From Casuarius casuarius (taxonomy: Eukaryota > Chordata > Aves > Casuariiformes > Casuariidae): a DNA stretch of 64,000 bases. A program made the translations under genes and the position numbers. Location: NCBI GenBank assembly GCA_003342895.1, contig PTFA01000416.1:438106-502105 (forward strand), in the 5' to 3' direction. The notes beneath the pieces were generated by a model. It did no database searches, had not been told where the DNA came from, and saw only the letters and a program-made list of their open reading frames with translations. This document shows, in pieces, positions 58,701-64,000 of this stretch. The stretch's first letter is position 1; each line of letters starts with the position of its first letter.

Positions 58701-60159
58701 TTTAAGTCCCGGCGTTTGAATTGCACAAGAAGACAGTAGAGGTAGGAGATGCCCAAGGCAGCAATGTGTTGTGGGACAGTGTATTGTTTATGCACGTGCA
58801 GCCTCTTGCAGGGGCATTGTAACTCTGGTTGGAATATCATCTGAAGAAATTCCCACTTTGGCATCTCATTCCTGCCTCTGTGGTGTGGTTAGCTGTTCCT
58901 TCTGTGATGTTGATACAAGTTTCTGTGTGCTGTGGTGTACCCTGGATCATCAAAAAAAAAAAAAATCTCTGTCAAAAATAACATTTTTTCTCTTTCTTTT
59001 TTTTTAATGTAGAGGAAAAATAATCCCCATTCTTCTCACAGATCACTTTCAATAAATATAAAATACAGTATCAGCACCACACAATAAGGCCTGAGCTGCG
59101 GGGGAAGAGGGGGAAACCATATGGTGAGAATGTTGAGGAGAAAGCAAAAAGGTGTGGAAGAGAAGTCAAAACTACTTGAGCACTCTCTGCCAGGGAAACC
59201 AATTATCATGCAATGTTGCCCTAATCTGCTCGAAGGGAAGCGTATGGGGAACAAAATTCTGCCAAAGATTTTACAGGAGAATGAAAGAAACTGTGAGAAA
59301 GGCAGGCTTGGGATGCCGATCCCTACATAAACAGGTCAATCAGAAGGTCAATAGTCAACCCTTTTATAGCTGCAAACATGTTTGTTTTCAGTTTCTGCAA
59401 GTGTTATCTCAGGAGCTGACTCTCCCACTTACATTGCAAGCTTGAGACATAGCTGATTCAAGAGACTATATTCAAGAGACTATTGATTAATCAATACACT
59501 ACTAAGAAACTAATAAATCATTTGAATGATCAATAAACTAATAAACACACCAGTACTATCAATTTATAGTTCCATGCTATTATGTAGCTACAGTTTAGCA
59601 TTCTTAAAATCTCATTAATTACACACAACTGCTATTGAATTACACTTCCATTGTCCTTTTCTTTATCTTCCCATACTACTTTGTTTTAGGATGCAGTTCT
59701 ATCCCACTTTGCTCTACCCTCCACATCAAGTCTTTCAGACATAGACCTGATGGAGAGACTGGCAGGTTGTCAAAAAGGGTTCCTGGCAGTATTCTGATGG
59801 ATTTGGGTCCTCAGGTCAGCTTCAGTACTGTCTGTAGGTGTCCATATTCCTGCCATTGGAAGACCTGCCCTCCTTGATTCTTTGACTGATTTTATACTTA
59901 ATTGTCCATTTTTTTCCCCATTTTTGGACCCACTTTTTTGCCGCCATTGTGTTGGTTACATACTGTTTACCTCATGCACCGTCTAAGACAAATAGTTCAA
60001 CTCTAGCCTTTATACATCTACCTGGTTACAAATAAATACAAGCACTTTCCTATCTTATATGTGGTTCACATATGAGAGCAACATGTTTTTCACATTCTGT
60101 TTTTGTGCTCACACAACTCCTTGCTCTCTCTTAGCTGTTAATTATAAATCATATCCCTT
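55716..60159. other. Intergenic stretch without recognised gene
   Basis: Holds a short CAGCA-type microsatellite at about 56399-56432, A runs near 55968 and 58952, and one unusually long unexplained open frame (57381-58070) that I do not call a gene. No lectin exon copies seen. Confidence 0.45.
57472..57556 (+). repeat. Unknown repeat, copy 2 (pairs with 55305-55390)
   Basis: CAGCTGAGATACAGTCTGAT through CAGTGGTTCAAACCTGAACT to GGTTTTCCTCAG matches copy 1 in the same orientation. Copy 1 is interrupted soon after by the candidate LTR. Confidence 0.7.
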
Positions 60160-60558
60160 GTCAGGAGGAGATGCTGAAAGAGATGGGACTCTCTTGCCTG
60201 GAGAGGAGAAGGCTGGCGGGGGGGATCTGATCAATGCATTTAAATATGTGATGGGAGGATGTAAAGAAGATGGAGACAGACTCTTCTCAGTGATATCCAG
60301 TGACAGGACAAGAGGCAATGGGCACAAACTGAAATACAGGAAATTCCATCTGAATATAAGCAAACACTGTGAGGGTGGTTGAACAGTGGAACAAGTTGCC
60401 CCGAAAGAGTGTAGAGTCTCCATCCTTAGAGATATTCAAAACCCATCTGGATGTGTTCCTGAGCAACCTGCTCTAGGTGACCCTGCTTGAGCAGAGGAGT
60501 TGGACCAGATGATCTCCAGAGGTCTCTTCCAACCCCAATTATTCTGTGATTCTGTTAC
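60160..60558 (+). repeat. CR1 LINE 3' end, plus orientation
   Basis: Runs from GGAGATGCTGAAAGAGATGG through GATCTGATCAATGCATTTAA and GTGACAGGACAAGAGGCAAT to ATTATTCTGTGATTCTGTT. This is the classic CR1 3' region including the ATTCT-type terminus. It is similar in extent to the minus-strand copy at 6088-6493, and is 5' truncated. Confidence 0.93.
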
Positions 60559-62744
60559 ATACTTTTGGAGAATCTCCTTGTTTCCTGCAGAAGTCTTAGC
60601 TTATTAGGAGACCCAGTACTGCAGCAGGATCTCTTGCTTACAGCCAGTCATCTGTTCCTCTCACAGTGTCACTTTAGACACTATGAATGTTTAAGTTCAC
60701 TTGAAGGTAATGGGTACCTGCTGATGGAGAATGAGGTAGCAGTGGGAAGCTTGTTGTGGTAAGAGTAATTAACTGCATGAGGTGAGACCCTGCAGTCTTA
60801 CATTGTAAGGGTCTCCTACACAGCAGAGTCACCTCAGGTTTGAATTCTGCCCTACCTCTGCACTCTTCCTCTCTCCACCCCAAGCAAGTGTAGGAGAAAT
60901 CCTCTGCAAGCAACCAATTAAAGTTTGAAGCTCCTTTTCAATCACCTCAGAAAATAAGTTACTTCAGACTTTCGCTGTGCCAGTTGCTCAGTGGCTCAGA
61001 ACTAAAACCACTGGATAAAGCTGTTTCCAGCAGTGGGGAACTATGAGGATCAAACTAAACAACTGGGTTTAATTCTCCTGCTGTAAGGATTTAACCTAAA
61101 ATTAAATGTTTGCTAGAGAAAAGATCACTTCTGACCAAGGACTGGGAGCTTCTGGGATGTGGGGGTGGGGTGGGGAGGGCAATATTTCTTGATTGGAAAA
61201 GGAAAAGGGGCTACAGGGCAGGAGTGCGGGCACTGTCAGAGCTGTGTGAGGAGCCCAGAGCTAGAATAGTGCGCAGTAGCAAGGCAAACCCGTGGAGGTT
61301 TCTTGGATTGCAGAAAGGCAGCTGTTTGAAAGGGAGAATGCCACAGAGCAGTGCTGAACCTAAGGATCTGGATGAGCAGAGCGAACAGTACTGCTGCATT
61401 CCCTGGGGAAACAGCACAGTGCTGATCCCTAACAGTGTGAAGGGACACTGTTTTTAATTACAAAATAGTTCAGCACCGTAGGAACAGATCAGTAGTTGGC
61501 AGAAAGGGTCCTCATGTCTCCGTCATTTCCTGTTCAGACGAAGCTTTTGGATCAACAGCATTCACACAGACGCTGTTAAATTTAATAGCATTGGCTGCTA
61601 GGTAGACAAACTCATTTGCCTTGCATTACTTCTCTAGCAAATCTGTGTTCAATCACACCTTCTCCAGAACACTTTTGGGTAAGCTCATAAGCAGCCTCTG
61701 CATTGCAGGTTGGCCCTCCTACACTGCCACATCTTAAATGTTTGAATTTTGCTTTAAGAATACTGCTTGGCTTTTTATTTCTATATGGTGATCATGGCCA
61801 CCTCAGCCTCTCTTCTTTTGGCATAATAAATGCCAGGATCCAGGCCATCCCCAAACCCTCTCCCACCAGATTCTCTCAAGAGAGGATCAGGGTGGTCTCT
61901 CTTGCTCTAGAGTCACACCCGGGAGGTCCAACAAATCCTTCACAGGTTAATTCGCAGAGTGTCAGAAATGTGACAGGTTCTCAAGGAAAAGCAGGCAGTA
62001 CTCTCAGTTCCTGTTTCCCTTCTGGTACATTATTCCATCCACATACATAACAACTCACTTCTCCCTGTCTGTATGATTAAGTACCTTCAGATACCAGCCT
62101 CTGCAAGGAGGAGATGTCCTTGCATCAAAAGGGAATTATGAGCATGATATTACAAAGCTGTAGCTATTAAAGGGTGGGAAGCAACTCAGCCTCTGGATCA
62201 TTCAGAAAGCTTTCCCTTCCTCACCGTGAGAGGAGTTGATAGTTTCTCCCAACAGTCTTCTCTGTTACAGCAGAAAGACTTCATTTTGAGTAAGGAGAGT
62301 GCTCTCTTTCACACATTTTCACATGGGCATCAGCTGCATACATGCCTGGCATCACCTTCAGCCCTCCTCATCTACGGGGTGATCTGACAAACAGTTTCCA
62401 TCATAGGAGATACATGCATTGCAATGTGGTGTATCCAGTGGCTCTTGTCTATCTAGCCTTCTCTACACCCAGACCAATGCAGCAATTTACTTCTTTGCTG
62501 GCTGTGGCAGGTACTTGTAGCCAATCAGAAAAGCAAATCCTGATAAAAGATAAATTTAATTCTTCAGCAGAGGCAAGGCTGGCAAAGACAAGGGTCTCTG
62601 TGGGATGAGTGTGGAGAGGGACAATGAGCAGAGACAGCCCAAGGTTGAACAAACAGAGAGATGGGGTTCCCCCCTTGGGGGGGGGGGGGTTCATCTCAGA
62701 AGCAAGGTGAGGAGGTGCAGGATTCTACCAGAGCTGCTGTGCAC
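60559..62744. other. Intergenic, nothing recognised
   Basis: Open frames are short and overlap on both strands (for example 61110-61457 plus against 61211-61448 minus). A G homopolymer lies at 62677-62689, just beside relic E. Confidence 0.45.
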
Positions 62745-62915
62745 TGCCATTATCCTCCTAGCATCTGTGCAAATTGGGTGGGAGTCCATCCAGCTGCAAT
62801 TCTTCTTGTTCTCACTGCTGGGACATTATATCAGACAACACACAGAAACAGCTGGCTTGAAGACATTGCCAGCCCATTGGACAGCAGGTCCTGCCTCATC
62901 CTTTGTGTGGAGAAG
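62745..62915 (-). pseudogene. Lectin relic E: inverted, decayed exon 4 copy
   Basis: On the minus strand the segment reads like exon 4 of the lectins: CAGGACCTGCTGTCCAATGG followed by GCTGGCAATGTCTTCAAGCC, then GAGAACAAGAAGAATTGCAG and TGGATGGACTCCCACC. These line up with CTGCCCAATGGGCTGGAGAC, GAGAACTGCACTGGGATGG and GGCTCCCACCTGG in genes A and B. Frame-breaking differences are frequent and there is no intact donor or acceptor. It is the only family member in the window on the minus strand. The plus-strand frame 62605-63228 over it is fortuitous. Confidence 0.75.
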
Positions 62916-64000
62916 AAATACAGGGCAAACACTAGTAATTTCCATGGGATATCCAAGTGAAGTTGCATCTTTTCCATACCCTCTGGGGACAATTCAGGAT
63001 CATTTCCTCCCAATTCTCCTTTGTCTAAGGATTTGTTATCTTTTGTCTAAGCCTCTGCCAAGACTGGAAAAAAAGATGGGTTATGAGATCTTCCTAATGT
63101 ATTTAAGAGCTCAAGTGACATTAATAAGCTGGCTATTGTTCATTGATACAGAAATCCTTGCCTGCACAAAACCAGTAGTATCTCAGCACAGTCAGACTCA
63201 CCCCCACAGTTATTTCTCCATTCCTTGACTTGAAAAGCAGTCTGTAACTTTCCTTTGTCCCTGTGTCCTACCTTATAGTTGACTCTATCTTTATTTTTAA
63301 GATCAGCCATTTTGAGTGGGGACGTGGAGGGGTGAGTTAGCCACCCAACAAAGAAAGAGATATTAAGAAGAGATGATCTCTATCGTTCATGGCAAGTGAC
63401 TTTTTCCACCAGATAGCTTAGAAGCACAATCCTCCTTTCTAAGGTAGCGGAGTTTTGTGCTCTTTGCAGCTTTGATAACCATCCAAGAGAAGACATGAGA
63501 GAGGAGAAAGAAAAGGGAAGAAAACATTTTTTGTCAGCTTCTTCTAACCCAGTGTCTTATAGCTAGTCACTTGCAAAAGTGCCTTGGGTCAGCTCCCTCA
63601 GGATGACCCTTGGACAGTTCATCTTCCCTTCTTTCTGTGCTGGCTGTTGGAGACCCATTCTGCTGTCTGATTGTGTTCAAGGGAAAGGAAGCAAATCGTA
63701 AATATGGCGAAGGTTGAGGTGAGTGTGCTGTGGGACAGATTAACTTTAGCCCCTCTCCTTGACTGAAGAGTGGACAATGTGGAGGCCATAGACTGTGGCT
63801 GTACCCCAGAGTCAAAACGTCACAAGTCAGATTCCCAAAATTGTGAGACTGTTCTACTGTTCTGAAAAGCACATGTCTATGGCTTTCTGTTTTGGACACT
63901 CTGAGTATTGCTCCAAGAGCGCTCAGGTTTCTGGCCTTCCCCCCCCCCCCACAACAGTGGAGTTATTGATGACTTCTGTCCATGTGAGAACAAGCATCTG
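62916..64000. other. Right-edge stretch, nothing recognised
   Basis: No further lectin exon seen on either strand upstream or downstream of relic E. A C homopolymer lies at 63939-63950. The minus-strand frame 63567-63899 has no recognisable content. Confidence 0.45.

Noticed and set aside
60059..60423. Open frames at 60059-60423 as a gene
   Set aside because: They overlap another CR1 3' end and mirror the frames seen in the 6.1-kb CR1 copy.
62605..63228. 207-codon plus-strand open frame as a gene
   Set aside because: Its middle is the reverse complement of a lectin exon 4 (relic E), so the frame is a by-product of the opposite strand. No splice context or recognisable domain.

Overview
The window looks like nuclear DNA from a bird. 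Three things point this way. CR1 LINE fragments are the dominant recognisable repeats. Genes are split by short GT-AG introns. The gene order C3AR1 - NECAP1 - CLEC4A-type lectin matches the block known from the mammalian complement/lectin region. A non-avian reptile cannot be excluded from sequence alone, and I do not name a species.

Layout. Positions 1-1426 (minus strand) hold nearly the whole single-exon coding region of the C3a anaphylatoxin receptor, C3AR1, which runs off the left edge just after TM7. Its second extracellular loop carries three perfect in-frame copies of a 75-bp unit. About 7 kb of sequence with only old repeat fragments leads to a divergent GC-rich promoter (8425-8862), which is packed with ATGGC (YY1-like) motifs at roughly 40-bp spacing. 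NECAP1 follows in eight exons (8863-14009, plus strand) with every splice phase consistent; it encodes a 273-residue clathrin-adaptor accessory protein. From its 3' UTR to about 29.8 kb I see no gene, only CR1 pieces and a decayed ancient LINE with a fresh 142-bp tandem duplication.

From 29.8 kb to the right edge the window is a C-type lectin receptor neighbourhood. Gene A (29852-36633, six exons, 235 aa) is an intact type II receptor with an N-terminal ITIM, an uncharged membrane segment and one C-type lectin domain with an EPS motif, as in human CLEC4A/DCIR. Gene B (45430-49711) is a close paralogue lying in the same orientation. It has a lysine inside its membrane segment, the mark of an adaptor-coupled activating receptor, and an EPN sugar-binding motif. 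It also has a one-base deletion in exon 5, a lost lectin-fold cysteine and no exon 1 that I can find. Three further relics of the same family lie nearby: an exon 4 copy with a stop codon at 41.5 kb, an exon 2 flank at 53.6-53.95 kb, and an inverted exon 4 copy at 62.7-62.9 kb.

Taken together, the right half reads as an inhibitory/activating paired-receptor locus that expanded by tandem and inverted duplication and then partly decayed, with CR1 fragments and a probable solo LTR among the copies. Apart from these genes and relics I found no other convincing coding region, RNA gene or CRISPR-like structure.
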